Origin: Candidatus Thiodiazotropha endoloripes
Lineage (GTDB): Bacteria; Pseudomonadota; Gammaproteobacteria; Chromatiales; Chromatiaceae
Direction of reading: 5' to 3'
NCBI GenBank assembly: GCA_001709035.1
Contig: LVKA01000021.1
Span: forward strand, 186,001 to 250,000
Length of the DNA: 64,000 bases
Part shown: positions 34,315 through 42,743 of the stretch, piece after piece
Layout of the letters: every line of letters starts with the position of its first letter
How positions within the stretch are numbered: the first letter of the stretch is position 1
Position numbers and translations under genes: made by a program
The notes under the pieces: generated by a model
Told to the model about the DNA's origin: nothing
The model's database searches: none
The model's input: only the letters and a program-made list of their open reading frames with translations

Positions 34315-34564
34315 TGAGACAACTCAGGTGGAGCGACGGACCCAAAATCAGCAGACTGTGAGCCACCGGGCATCTACTGCAGTCTGTCCTGTCACCGGTG
34401 GTACCTTTTGTACGCACGCCTAAATGTGAGTCTCTACGCGCACCCGGCGCCGCTCTGAAGCCGGGAATTCGGAGCACATCCTGCCATGGCCACGGCAGGG
34501 TCTGTCGCTCTGTTTGGCGACCAGGACAGCCTCACCAGTCCGTCGCTCCACCTGAGCTGTCTCA
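34315..34564 (-). ncRNA. Candidate multibranched structured element closed by 27-base arms
   Basis: Arms at 34315-34341 and 34538-34564 are complementary over 27 bases, with one position that is G-U on the minus strand but A-C on the plus strand. Inside is a pseudoknot: CAGACTG (34352-34358) with CAGTCTG (34380-34386), and CCACCGG (34363-34369) with CCGGTGG (34395-34401). Further stems are CCCGGC/GCCGGG, CCTGCC/GGCAGG, GTCGC/GCGAC and TGTCCTG/CAGGACA. There is no ORF with coding character. It fills the gap between the winged-helix gene and the small HTH gene. It could be an RNA, a single-strand replication origin or a MITE-like insertion. Confidence 0.5.
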
Positions 34565-34573
34565 ATGTGCCAG

Positions 34574-35308
34574 TCATTCCGACGCTCCCTTCTCGGCTAC
34601 CAGCTGCTCCAGGCCATCCAGTCGCAACCGAAATTCCCGCACGGCGGGTATACCCCAGAACCGCTCTTTGAGCAGGTCATGTTCGATGAGTTTCTTTCGT
34701 GCCTGATCGACCTGGTACCGGGAGAGCCCCAAGGATTGTTGGATGTCTGCCATTTTGAGATGAAAGAAGTAACCCTGTGCCTCGAACTGCTTATCGAGAT
34801 CAGCTATCCAACAGAACAAAGCTGCAGGTTTGTAGCCTATGTATCCAGACAATCCCGGCCAATAGGGAAAGCAAATGATCGGTTCTTGTCTGTCCAGCAG
34901 GATCTGGTATCGGTAATACGATGAGGCGGGAAATCCTCTTCGTTGATACTTGAGACAGCCTTCCTCTATGAGCGATTGTCTTACACGGTCAATTTGACGC
35001 CTTGCCAATCCTGTCTGTTCTGACCACATGGCATCTGTCGCATCCCAATTTGTATCTTCGCTGGTACTCAACTGACGATGACTGGCATGACTCCGGAAGA
35101 GTGCCGTTGCAAGATCGTCCCCCTGATAGACTTGTACAGGATAAGACTTTCCCTCCAAGAGGATATCCAAGAAGATTTCAAGATGAGCCTGAAAATCAGG
35201 CTGACCAAAGCGATCGAGTTCTTTCCCTCGTTTGTTTGGATGGTAGGGACTGTGTTTATCCAGCAGTGTAAATGGCGCTGGTACTTTCTGGCCTATACCG
35301 TCGATCAT
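34574..35308 (-). CDS. Winged-helix DNA-binding, replication-like protein
   Basis: This 244-residue protein has two similar winged-helix-like units: ATDAMWSEQTGLARRQIDRVRQSLIEEG near residues 90-120 and MADIQQSLGLSRYQVDQARKKLIEHDLL near 185-212. The paired arrangement is like plasmid replication initiators, but no initiator family is certain. It is cytoplasmic. Two 58-bp repeats with hairpins lie just upstream (35336-35461) and a large structured segment just downstream, a layout seen around replication origins. Confidence 0.6.
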   Translation of the reverse strand: MIDGIGQKVPAPFTLLDKHSPYHPNKRGKELDRFGQPDFQAHLEIFLDILLEGKSYPVQVYQGDDLATALFRSHASHRQLSTSEDTNWDATDAMWSEQTGLARRQIDRVRQSLIEEGCLKYQRRGFPASSYYRYQILLDRQEPIICFPYWPGLSGYIGYKPAALFCWIADLDKQFEAQGYFFHLKMADIQQSLGLSRYQVDQARKKLIEHDLLKERFWGIPAVREFRLRLDGLEQLVAEKGASE

Positions 35309-35335
35309 TTAGGTGCCCTCATCGCTCTTAATGTA

Positions 35336-35461
35336 TGTCTGTTCATTTCTCTCACTCTGGCCCACCGTGGGCCAGTTTGTTAGTTTTGCTCATGCTTATA
35401 CCTTGTCTGTTCATTTCTCTCACTCTGTTCCACCGTGGAGCAGGTTTTTAGTTTTGCTCAT
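35336..35461. repeat. Two tandem 58-bp repeats with covarying hairpins
   Basis: Copies at 35336-35393 and 35404-35461 share TGTCTGTTCATTTCTCTCAC at one end and TTAGTTTTGCTCAT at the other. In the middle, CTGGCCCAC-C-GTGGGCCAG in the first becomes CTGTTCCAC-C-GTGGAGCAG in the second; both still form a nine-base stem, with one T-G pair on the + strand in copy two. On the minus strand each copy holds a 13-codon frame (MSKTxxLxHGGxE). They precede the start of the winged-helix gene by 28 bases. Confidence 0.75.
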
Positions 35462-35491
35462 ATTGTTAGTTTCCCAGAATCCACTATGCAT

Positions 35492-36763
35492 TCAGTTTTC
35501 AGCTAACTGCTGCATCTCTTCGGTCAACGCCTGCAAGGTTGCCTCCTCCCGCTGGAGCGATTGCGACAGCTGCTGATGTAGCGCTGGGTTTTTACTTGCG
35601 CCAGGGCCGTCCAACAGTGTTTTCAACGATCCGATTCTGGATTTCACTTCCCGCAGTTGCGTTTCGATATCGTTCTTCTGCACCCTCGCTGAAATGTCGT
35701 CTGTAGGTTTTCGGTAATCCCGGGTCGAGGCAGAAGTCAGTACGTCCTGGCCTTCCTGATGATTTTTGATCAGCCAGAACATGTACTTGACCGGATCCTC
35801 AAGATCCGGTTGATGGCTATCCATCATCCGTCCGGTGAGTTGATTGATGAGCGGCTGCTGATCCTGGCCATCTACGAGACTCAATCTGCGTAAAATCAAG
35901 GCCCGTTCACTGTCGTTGAGCTCTGACATCAGCAAAGGTGGCCAGAAAAGCTCAGCATCTGAAGTTTTTCGATTCTCGCCCGTTGTAGTAGTAGTTGTAT
36001 TAAAACTACTACTACTACAATACTCTTCAGTTTTTGAAGTCAGGGATTTTTGGCTCTTCAAAAACTGAAGTCTGGGTTCAGAATCCTGCCCTCCTGTACC
36101 TGACTTCAGTTTTTGAAGTCTGGCTTCTGTCGGTAATTCCTCCTCATCGAGGGTGCTAATCTTGTTGGAATATGCAACAGCGTGATAGGTAATCTTATCG
36201 ATTTTACCTTGCTGGAATTGCCTAAGATTCTCATGGGACTCTTCACGGATTTCCTGTTTTTCCGTCGGCGACAGACTGCGTACTGATCGCTTTCCATCAG
36301 CGACCAGATCGCTAAACAGGTCAATCCCGTCCTGGACCGATTTCGCTATGTGGACCACCGCCGGATGGTGATGAGAATGCATGCGCTTTACAAAACCCAA
36401 ATATCTTGTGTCTCTTTTTATGACGGTCTGCAGACATTCGGGTTCGTCGCAGATGTCGTAGGCTGTCCGGACAATTCGGCCACCGTCGTCGCGGATATCT
36501 CCGACCTTGATGATCCATCGGGTGAGTCGAAGGATGCTGATCGCTCGGGAGACAGTCGCATCGGAGCCGATATTGGCCATGCGTTTGATCTCTCGGTAGG
36601 TCGGCATGGCCATCTTGGATGTCTCGCTCATCTGCGTCCGAAAGACGCAAAGGACATTCCGATCCGTCGCTTTAAGCGTCGGGTCGATAAATATCCCCGT
36701 TGGGAGTGCCTGATGGGGTATTCCAGAATGCCTAACCGACAGATCAACACGATCATCAGCCAT
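35492..36763 (-). CDS. STY4528-like pathogenicity-island replication protein
   Basis: This 423-residue protein has a winged-helix region near residues 30-90 (KATDRNVLCVFRTQM; YREIKRMANIGSDATVSRAISIL) like the STY4528 family. A low-complexity middle follows (poly-Ser then poly-Thr near residue 255), then a coiled-coil C-terminus. I use the ATG at 36763, which overlaps the DUF2857 stop by eight bases; a longer frame to 36949 runs inside the DUF2857 gene. The family belongs to ICE and island replication modules. Repeats inside the gene suggest recent expansion of the linker. Confidence 0.75.
   Translation of the reverse strand: MADDRVDLSVRHSGIPHQALPTGIFIDPTLKATDRNVLCVFRTQMSETSKMAMPTYREIKRMANIGSDATVSRAISILRLTRWIIKVGDIRDDGGRIVRTAYDICDEPECLQTVIKRDTRYLGFVKRMHSHHHPAVVHIAKSVQDGIDLFSDLVADGKRSVRSLSPTEKQEIREESHENLRQFQQGKIDKITYHAVAYSNKISTLDEEELPTEARLQKLKSGTGGQDSEPRLQFLKSQKSLTSKTEEYCSSSSFNTTTTTTGENRKTSDAELFWPPLLMSELNDSERALILRRLSLVDGQDQQPLINQLTGRMMDSHQPDLEDPVKYMFWLIKNHQEGQDVLTSASTRDYRKPTDDISARVQKNDIETQLREVKSRIGSLKTLLDGPGASKNPALHQQLSQSLQREEATLQALTEEMQQLAEN
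35983..36120. repeat. Internal inverted and direct repeats within STY4528-like gene
   Basis: TTGTAGTAGTAGTT (35983-35996) is complementary to bases ending at 36020. CTTCAGTTTTTGAAGTC occurs at 36025-36041, inverted at 36056-36072, and again at 36104-36120. The repeats encode the poly-Ser/Thr linker and repeated LQFLKS/LQKLKS peptides. Confidence 0.7.
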
Positions 36764-37346
36764 GGGTGATCTCCTTGAGCTCATTGCAATACCAAAACCA
36801 TATTTCCGAAAGGGTTGTGCCACTGACCGTTGCCAGTGCCAGCCAGTCTTGCGCGGACTGTGGGGTTGAGCGATCGCTACCGATGACCTCATACCAGGCC
36901 TGAGCGATGCGGTCACCGATATCGTCTGCCGGCAGTGGGGGGCGCCCACGAGACTGAAGGTTGGTCAACCCGGCGAGGCGCCGTTCAAAATGGAAAGCTT
37001 CCCGCGTCCAGCCATACAGCTCGCGAATCATCGGGAAAGGGGCGCCCCTGATAATTAATTGGCGTGCTTGTGCTTGGGCTTCCATATGTTTCTCTTCTAT
37101 CTGCAGATGCATATCCAACACCTGGTTATCCAGGCGAAATTTGACGAAATTACCCATTCGAGTGAGCAGCCGGTGAAAGGACTCGCTCGACAGACCCCTA
37201 ACTCTGATCAATAGATCCAGATCAATCCCCAGTCTTTCCAAACTCTCTGCCTCGCCTCTGCTGTGATACCGAAACAACATCTCAAAAGCCGCTCTTGACA
37301 GGCTGATGTCGTCGATTGTGTTGTTAGATTCCATGTGATGACCCAT
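36756..37346 (-). CDS. DUF2857 family protein
   Basis: This 196-residue protein has LIIRGAPFPMIRELYGWTREAFHFERRLAGL, the hallmark segment of DUF2857, with an HTH-like pattern, followed by RGRPPLP and a C-terminal Trp-rich helix. It is part of the parA-parB-DUF2857-STY4528 order that defines PFGI-1-class maintenance modules. The start has GGAG eight bases upstream. It overlaps the next gene by eight bases. It may control element replication or excision; no direct evidence. Confidence 0.8.
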   Translation of the reverse strand: MGHHMESNNTIDDISLSRAAFEMLFRYHSRGEAESLERLGIDLDLLIRVRGLSSESFHRLLTRMGNFVKFRLDNQVLDMHLQIEEKHMEAQAQARQLIIRGAPFPMIRELYGWTREAFHFERRLAGLTNLQSRGRPPLPADDIGDRIAQAWYEVIGSDRSTPQSAQDWLALATVSGTTLSEIWFWYCNELKEITHG

Positions 37347-37406
37347 AGGGTTCTCCCTCTATCACTATGCGGCCACCGTGCCGCCTTCCTACCAAATCGT
37401 GTAAAT

Positions 37407-39482
37407 CTATTCGTAGCGATTTAAGCTATCGATCTTCTGATCGCCGTATTGTCGATCCCAGTTCGACTCGAAAAGGAACAAATTCCCCGTGTCGAATTTC
37501 TCCACACAACGCCGGTTGAGTTCATTATTGGCCCGATTGATGATCATCTGCTCGAGGCTGAAATTGAGCGGGGCATGGAGCATCAGGTCATGCATCAGCA
37601 ACATGCTCGGCTCAATTTGAACGCGCTTGGCGATGGCATTGCCAATCCGCTGGAACAGCAAGTCCCCACCATCGAAGTTTTTGTCAAAGACGTCATCGAG
37701 GATCTGGCCAAAAGGCGATGTGAGGATTTCCTGTGGGAGCTGACCCAGCTCAATAATCTTGAGCTGGCCGCTGGCCACGACCAACCAGTGCCAGGTCGCC
37801 AACTGCAGGTAGGCCAGGATAGGGTTCTCCTCATTTAACGGCAGATCCCTGGGCCAGTCAGCGACAAAGAAACCAACGCCACGGTTGAACGGCTGAACCA
37901 GATGGTCGGCTATTTCCTGCCTGAAGAATTCACAACAGATACGGCGTGCCGAGGCGTAAGCGTCATGGTGCAGTCGTTCCGTGGGGAGATGCCGTAAATT
38001 CATGATCGCTCGTTCGACCAGCATGCTGGTGGATCGGGTGCGGCCACTTTCTTCCCGGTCCCGTTGCAATCCCTCCAACCACGCCTCACGGCGCCGCATG
38101 AGATCCTTCTGCTCTGGCGTTAGCTCAGGTCCTTCCGGATTTTCCGCTTTATGTTTTTGCCAAACCTCCAGATTGGCTCTGGTGTTGGCCTCCTCCTCCT
38201 CATCAGTTAGTTCACGAAATTTGGGCCGATAGTGAGTTTTGCCGTCTTCATCGATGTACAAATCCTCATCCGGCACCAATCCACGTAAAGCCTCATCATC
38301 TTCCAGTTCAGTGTTCGCAATCTGCATGAGGGGATCGTCCGCGAAATACTCCGGCCGATCATCTGGGTCCTCTTCCGTCTCTTCCAAAATGAGGGAAATG
38401 CCCTGCCCCTTTCCGTTGACAGGTGTCTGCTCTGGCGCTTTAGGTGGCTCAGCCTTGGGTTTCGATGGTGATGAAGGCTTGGGTGCTGATGACGCTTTAG
38501 GCGTACTTGGCTTGGTCGGCGATTGTGGCGGTTCGGTCTCGCCGGTACCGGTATCATCATGGGCCTTGAAGGGCTTGTATTCGCGTTTTTCGGGCAGCTG
38601 GCCGGTCTCGAGCACGAATTCCAGCCCGGCCTTGGCGCGCTCAATCCCTTGAGTATCGTTACTGCCCAACTCCCGGGCGACCTCCTTAAACAGGTGGTCA
38701 TAGGACCAGTCACCCAGCGTCTCTATGCGCTGATCCAGTTTTTTGAGGATCCCTTGAAACAGGGGATCCCAATCTTCGGTCTCGCCGGCATCCTCCCACA
38801 GCTTGGCGGAGGCCTTGTGAATTTTGCTGATCGCGTCTATCTGCCGGGGCCCCAATCCCAACGAGAGTGTCTCTATCAGAGCCTCTTGCAGTTGATCGAT
38901 GGTGTATTCGAATCGGGTGACATCTGCTCGGTTGACTTTGCTCAACCCATGACTGTTAATGTACTCAATCAGTTCTCTCGGCCCGTATGGGTTACCTGAT
39001 TGTTCCTCAAGGATCGCCTTGAGATCCATTGAGGCATGAGCTCGGTCGAAGAATGTAACTTCTCCACGGACATCATTTTCCGCCATGGTGTCAGTGAATA
39101 TCTTGGCCTCTGATACCCAGGCGACATATCGGCATTTGATCTGCAGGAAGCGCTCGTCTGATGTCTCTTCCAGGATTTCGTGAATGATCTCTAAGCGAGT
39201 ATTGGCACCTCTGGCTAACATGAATTGATCAGGTGGCATATCCGGCCGCTGAGTCACGGATAAGACTTCCTGAACTCCCTGTGACATCAGCTGCCGCTTA
39301 ATCGATTCGTACTCACGATTGCGGACAATCCGGGGATTTCTGTCATATTTGAGGATTTGGCTTGGGTGCAGAATCAGCGTGTCTCCATCCTGCGGAATCA
39401 GGTTGCTTTGCGTTTCATTGGAAAAATTACCGACTAAAACCTTGTCCAGTAACTCCTCTTGAGTGGGCTGTTTCTTGCTCAT
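37407..39482 (-). CDS. parB: ParB family protein (PFGI-1-class, TIGR03764)
   Basis: This 691-residue protein has a ParB-like nuclease/CTPase domain at about residues 35-130 (LHPSQILKYDRNPRIVRN; ARGANTRLEIIHEIL), an HTH region (LIEYINSHGLSKVNRADVTRFEYTI) and a long Pro/Lys/Ser linker (about 340-390). An acidic stretch and a C-terminal helical domain follow. It is much longer than chromosomal ParB, as normal for this element class. The start at 39482 overlaps the parA stop by four bases. It works with ParA in stabilising the excised element. Confidence 0.85.
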   Translation of the reverse strand: MSKKQPTQEELLDKVLVGNFSNETQSNLIPQDGDTLILHPSQILKYDRNPRIVRNREYESIKRQLMSQGVQEVLSVTQRPDMPPDQFMLARGANTRLEIIHEILEETSDERFLQIKCRYVAWVSEAKIFTDTMAENDVRGEVTFFDRAHASMDLKAILEEQSGNPYGPRELIEYINSHGLSKVNRADVTRFEYTIDQLQEALIETLSLGLGPRQIDAISKIHKASAKLWEDAGETEDWDPLFQGILKKLDQRIETLGDWSYDHLFKEVARELGSNDTQGIERAKAGLEFVLETGQLPEKREYKPFKAHDDTGTGETEPPQSPTKPSTPKASSAPKPSSPSKPKAEPPKAPEQTPVNGKGQGISLILEETEEDPDDRPEYFADDPLMQIANTELEDDEALRGLVPDEDLYIDEDGKTHYRPKFRELTDEEEEANTRANLEVWQKHKAENPEGPELTPEQKDLMRRREAWLEGLQRDREESGRTRSTSMLVERAIMNLRHLPTERLHHDAYASARRICCEFFRQEIADHLVQPFNRGVGFFVADWPRDLPLNEENPILAYLQLATWHWLVVASGQLKIIELGQLPQEILTSPFGQILDDVFDKNFDGGDLLFQRIGNAIAKRVQIEPSMLLMHDLMLHAPLNFSLEQMIINRANNELNRRCVEKFDTGNLFLFESNWDRQYGDQKIDSLNRYE

Positions 39483-40315
39483 TTCGACGTCCCCTGAGAA
39501 TGTGCTTGTGCGGTATCCGACAGATGAGGCCAAAGCTCAGTAACGAGATCACACATGATTTCGCGTGCATGGGGATCCATACGGGATACTGGCGTTTGAG
39601 CCGTACAGGCCTCTCGGTAGACAACTCGTTCAGGAACCAGAGTCGAGAGAAACCGAACTGGAATTCGGTATTGTTCCCATGCCATGGATGTCAGAATCTT
39701 TGCGTAATTTCGGCTATCGTTGGTTCGGTCAACCCGGTAGACCAATCCAAAGAGGTTACCGATGGGGATCCCTAAATCCTTTAGTGGCGCCAGATCCTGC
39801 ATCAACTGCACGGCACCGCGGGTAAACTCCCGGGTGTCCATCAGCCTGGGGGGAACTGGTGATAGGAGCATATCACCAGCTATCACTGCTGCCTGAAGCA
39901 ACGAAGTCATTGCGCCCTGGCTATCAATGATGATGATATCGTAGTTATGTATGGCCTTTCGTAGGGTGGCTCTCAGGCGCGTACGACCATCGGGGGTTTG
40001 TTGAATCCAGGTGGAAAGTTTTCCGGTTGGGTCATCTGAGATCACCACATCCAGACGATCGATGGAAGATTTTGAGATGAATTGATCCAGCTCTATACTG
40101 CCACTGGATGTGTATGGCATCTGTACTAGTCCTGTGAGGCCCTGGGGGGCTCGCTGTACAATGGCATAGTAGCTGGATGCGGTAGGCTGGGTATCGCCAT
40201 CAATGAGCAAAACCCGTTGTCCAAGATCGGCCAGAAGGCCGGCAAGATTGGCAGCTATTGTGGTCTTACCCACACCGCCTTTGGGATTACAAACTGTCAA
40301 TATAGTACCGTGCAT
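39479..40315 (-). CDS. parA: ParA-type partition ATPase
   Basis: This 278-residue P-loop ATPase starts MHGTILTVCNPKGGVGKTT (deviant Walker A KGGVGKTT). RVLLIDGDTQPTASSYYAI and IIIDSQGAMTSLLQAAVIAGD follow. The start is placed at MHGT because homologues begin there; a longer frame to 40354 exists. It is the first gene of the minus-strand maintenance operon, with AT-rich DNA upstream. In PFGI-1-class elements parA sits near one end of the integrated element, which fits the boundary proposed between 40316 and 40590. Confidence 0.9.
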   Translation of the reverse strand: MHGTILTVCNPKGGVGKTTIAANLAGLLADLGQRVLLIDGDTQPTASSYYAIVQRAPQGLTGLVQMPYTSSGSIELDQFISKSSIDRLDVVISDDPTGKLSTWIQQTPDGRTRLRATLRKAIHNYDIIIIDSQGAMTSLLQAAVIAGDMLLSPVPPRLMDTREFTRGAVQLMQDLAPLKDLGIPIGNLFGLVYRVDRTNDSRNYAKILTSMAWEQYRIPVRFLSTLVPERVVYREACTAQTPVSRMDPHAREIMCDLVTELWPHLSDTAQAHSQGTSK

Positions 40316-40590
40316 ATCGATTTTCTCACTGTTATAAGGCCAGAGAAAAACCAAAATCTAATGCACTGGAAATATCTAAGTTATCAATATTTTACATACT
40401 AATTCTCGACGACTGTAATATACATTATGAACATATATGCAATTTGCTAATTCAGGAGAATATAGTTAATTATATTTATTAAGTATGTTCTATATATCCC
40501 TGTTTTTTAATGTATATTTTAATGCCTTATACGTCAGAGCTATGATCCCTCATTCCAAAACCACATGACATGGTACCAGAGCAATAATAA
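40316..40590. other. AT-rich parA upstream region and probable element boundary
   Basis: No ORF. It probably holds the parA promoter (minus strand TTGCAT with TATATT nearby). At 40411-40438 the minus strand reads CATAATGTATATTA, an exact match to 14 central bases of the E. coli dif site as I remember it, while the XerD-side half is not conserved. The chromosome-type repeat at 40591 makes this the best place for the element's right end. No tRNA is visible. Confidence 0.4.
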
Positions 40591-40657
40591 CGTCACGCTA
40601 CGCAAAATCTACCATTATCCCCTGACACGAAGTGTCTACATTTCACGTAGGAGTACG
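40591..40657. repeat. 65-bp imperfect inverted repeat, copy A
   Basis: Left arm CGCTACGCAAAATCTACC (from 40596) and right arm GTCTACATTTCACGTAG (to 40650) are imperfectly complementary. The same layout and shared bases recur at 46281-46344, so it is a dispersed family. Confidence 0.55.
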
Positions 40658-40793
40658 TCCATAGAGGCTCTAAACATCTGTTATACAAGGAATATAAAGT
40701 TGCGGATTTTAATTGGGTGTTGGTCTGTTATTACACGGAATGGATGGTCTGGAGGCCACTATTCTGGGTTTCTGTCTTTATCGATTACAGCTA

Positions 40794-41897
40794 TCAAGCT
40801 ATTGCATCGCCGTCTGCTGTAAAGAAGTGTAGCCGTTCCGGGTCGAAGCTTAATTGGATGCTATTCCCTGTTTCATAAAGTGCTGGGCCAGGCAAGCGAG
40901 CGACCTGTGTTTTCTGATCCCTACCAGGTACTACGCATGATGCCGTGAAATATACCAGACATTCGTGTCCTAGCGACTCGACACTTTCTACGGTCACCTC
41001 GGCACCCGAAGTCGATGTTGAAAACATTTCCGGACGCAGGCCCGCCAACATTGCTCCTTCCATGTACTCTGACAGTGAGGGTTTACGTGCCAACAACGGC
41101 TCGAATGGGATCTGCCAAGCACCGGCGGCGAGTTGAAGCATCCCAGTATCTCTGTTCAGCGTCGCATCAAAGATGTTCATGCCAGGATTACCCAGGAAGA
41201 CCGCGACAAAAGTGTTGGCAGGATGGTCATAGAGTTCCTGCGGTGGTCCTACCTGTTGTAGTTTTCCCGCGTTGAGTATCGCTATGCGGTCGCCCAATGT
41301 CATTGCTTCAACCTGATCGTGAGTGACGTAGATCGTCGTGACTCCCGAGCTTTTTTGCAGACGGATGATCTCCGTACGAATCTGAGTACGTAGCTTGGCA
41401 TCCAGGTTGGAGAGTGGCTCATCCATGAGGAACACCTGTGGTTGACGCACCATGGCACGCCCCATAGCGACCCGCTGGCGTTGACCACCTGATAACTGCC
41501 GAGGCCGCTTTTCCAGTAGATCCGTGAGTGTCAACAAGTGGGCGGCATCCTCAACCCGCCGGGCTATTTCGGACTTGGACAGCTTCATCATCCGCAGGGG
41601 GAACTCAAGATTTCGGCGTACGGTCATGTGTGGGTAGAGCGCGTAATTTTGAAACACCATCGCAATATCACGGTGTTGTGGTGAACACTCGTTCACAAGC
41701 CTGCCACCGATCAACAGCTCACCATTGCTCACTGCTTCTAATCCTGCCAACAGCCGTAAGGCTGTCGACTTACCACAACCCGACGGCCCCACCAGCACCA
41801 TCATCTCCCCATCTTCGACTGCCAGACTGAACTTCTCGAGGGCTTTTGTGCCCTCTTCAAAGATCTTATCAACATGTCGATATTCAACGTCGGCCAT
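40794..41897 (-). CDS. CUT1 sugar ABC transporter ATP-binding protein (MalK/UgpC type)
   Basis: This 367-residue protein has Walker A GPSGCGKST, signature LSGGQRQRVAMGRA, Walker B VFLMDEPLSNLDAKLR and the H-loop THDQVEAM. A C-terminal regulatory OB domain (about 240-367) is typical of the MalK/UgpC group. It energises the importer formed with the two permeases and binding protein encoded upstream in the same minus-strand operon. The substrate is a carbohydrate or a related compound such as glycerol phosphate; which one cannot be told. Confidence 0.9.
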   Translation of the reverse strand: MADVEYRHVDKIFEEGTKALEKFSLAVEDGEMMVLVGPSGCGKSTALRLLAGLEAVSNGELLIGGRLVNECSPQHRDIAMVFQNYALYPHMTVRRNLEFPLRMMKLSKSEIARRVEDAAHLLTLTDLLEKRPRQLSGGQRQRVAMGRAMVRQPQVFLMDEPLSNLDAKLRTQIRTEIIRLQKSSGVTTIYVTHDQVEAMTLGDRIAILNAGKLQQVGPPQELYDHPANTFVAVFLGNPGMNIFDATLNRDTGMLQLAAGAWQIPFEPLLARKPSLSEYMEGAMLAGLRPEMFSTSTSGAEVTVESVESLGHECLVYFTASCVVPGRDQKTQVARLPGPALYETGNSIQLSFDPERLHFFTADGDAIA

Positions 41898-41912
41898 AGC
41901 GCCCTGCCCCCC

Positions 41913-42743
41913 TTACCCTTTTATACCGGTGTGGGCAACACCGCGAACGAACCAACGCTGAAACAGCAGGAACACCACCAGAATTGGTAGCACCATCATC
42001 ACACCGAAAGCTAAGATATCCCCCCATTGCAGTGGCGGCAGGCTATGAAATGTGGCAATGGCCAACGGTAATGGTCGCACGGTCTCGCTGCTGGTAACCA
42101 TCAGCGGCCAGAGAAAGGCGCCCCACTGGGAAAGGAAGGTCAATATTGCAACGGTTGCGAAAACCGGCTTGGCATTGGGCAGAATAATACTGAAATAGGT
42201 GCGTAGCACACCAGCACCATCGATACGCGCCGCCTCCTCTAGTTCGCGTGGCAGACCGATGAAATAGGTGTAGAACAGATAGACGGAGAATGCATTAGCG
42301 ATGAACGGCAAGATCTGCACTAAATACGTATCACGCCAACCGACCAGCGACACCATGTAGAAAAGGGGCACGGCAATAGCCTCGAGGGGAATAATCATCA
42401 CCGCTAACACCAGACCGAATAGTAGTTCACGCCCGCGCCATAGTAGACGGGCAAAGGCGTAACCGGCCAGGGAATTCACCAACAGCCCCGCTCCCACGAT
42501 CATCCCGTTGATGAACAGGGAGTTAAGCAGGTAGCGGGCAAAGTCCACGCGGGCGAACACATCCCGATAATTATCCAGCGTCACCCCGGCAGGCCAGAAG
42601 GCACGCCAATCCCCCGCCTCCACTAAAACCCGGGCATCCGGCTTCAAACTGCCGGCCAGCATGAAACCAATTGGGCTGATAAACAGCAGCCCAAAGAGTA
42701 AAAGGCACAAATAAATCATTGGGACGAATAAACGGTGCGTCAT
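41913..42743 (-). CDS. Sugar ABC transporter permease (MalG/UgpE type)
   Basis: This 276-residue protein has six hydrophobic helices and the EAA loop EEAARIDGAGVLRTYFSIILPNAKP, which docks to the ATPase. The MalG-type ending FQRWFVRGVAHTGIKG is normal for the family. It overlaps the other permease gene by four bases and is followed by the ATPase gene after 15 bases. Confidence 0.9.
   Translation of the reverse strand: MTHRLFVPMIYLCLLLFGLLFISPIGFMLAGSLKPDARVLVEAGDWRAFWPAGVTLDNYRDVFARVDFARYLLNSLFINGMIVGAGLLVNSLAGYAFARLLWRGRELLFGLVLAVMIIPLEAIAVPLFYMVSLVGWRDTYLVQILPFIANAFSVYLFYTYFIGLPRELEEAARIDGAGVLRTYFSIILPNAKPVFATVAILTFLSQWGAFLWPLMVTSSETVRPLPLAIATFHSLPPLQWGDILAFGVMMVLPILVVFLLFQRWFVRGVAHTGIKG

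Noticed and set aside
40316-40793. tRNA gene as attachment site of the element
   Set aside because: No cloverleaf or conserved T-arm sequence found here or near the left part.
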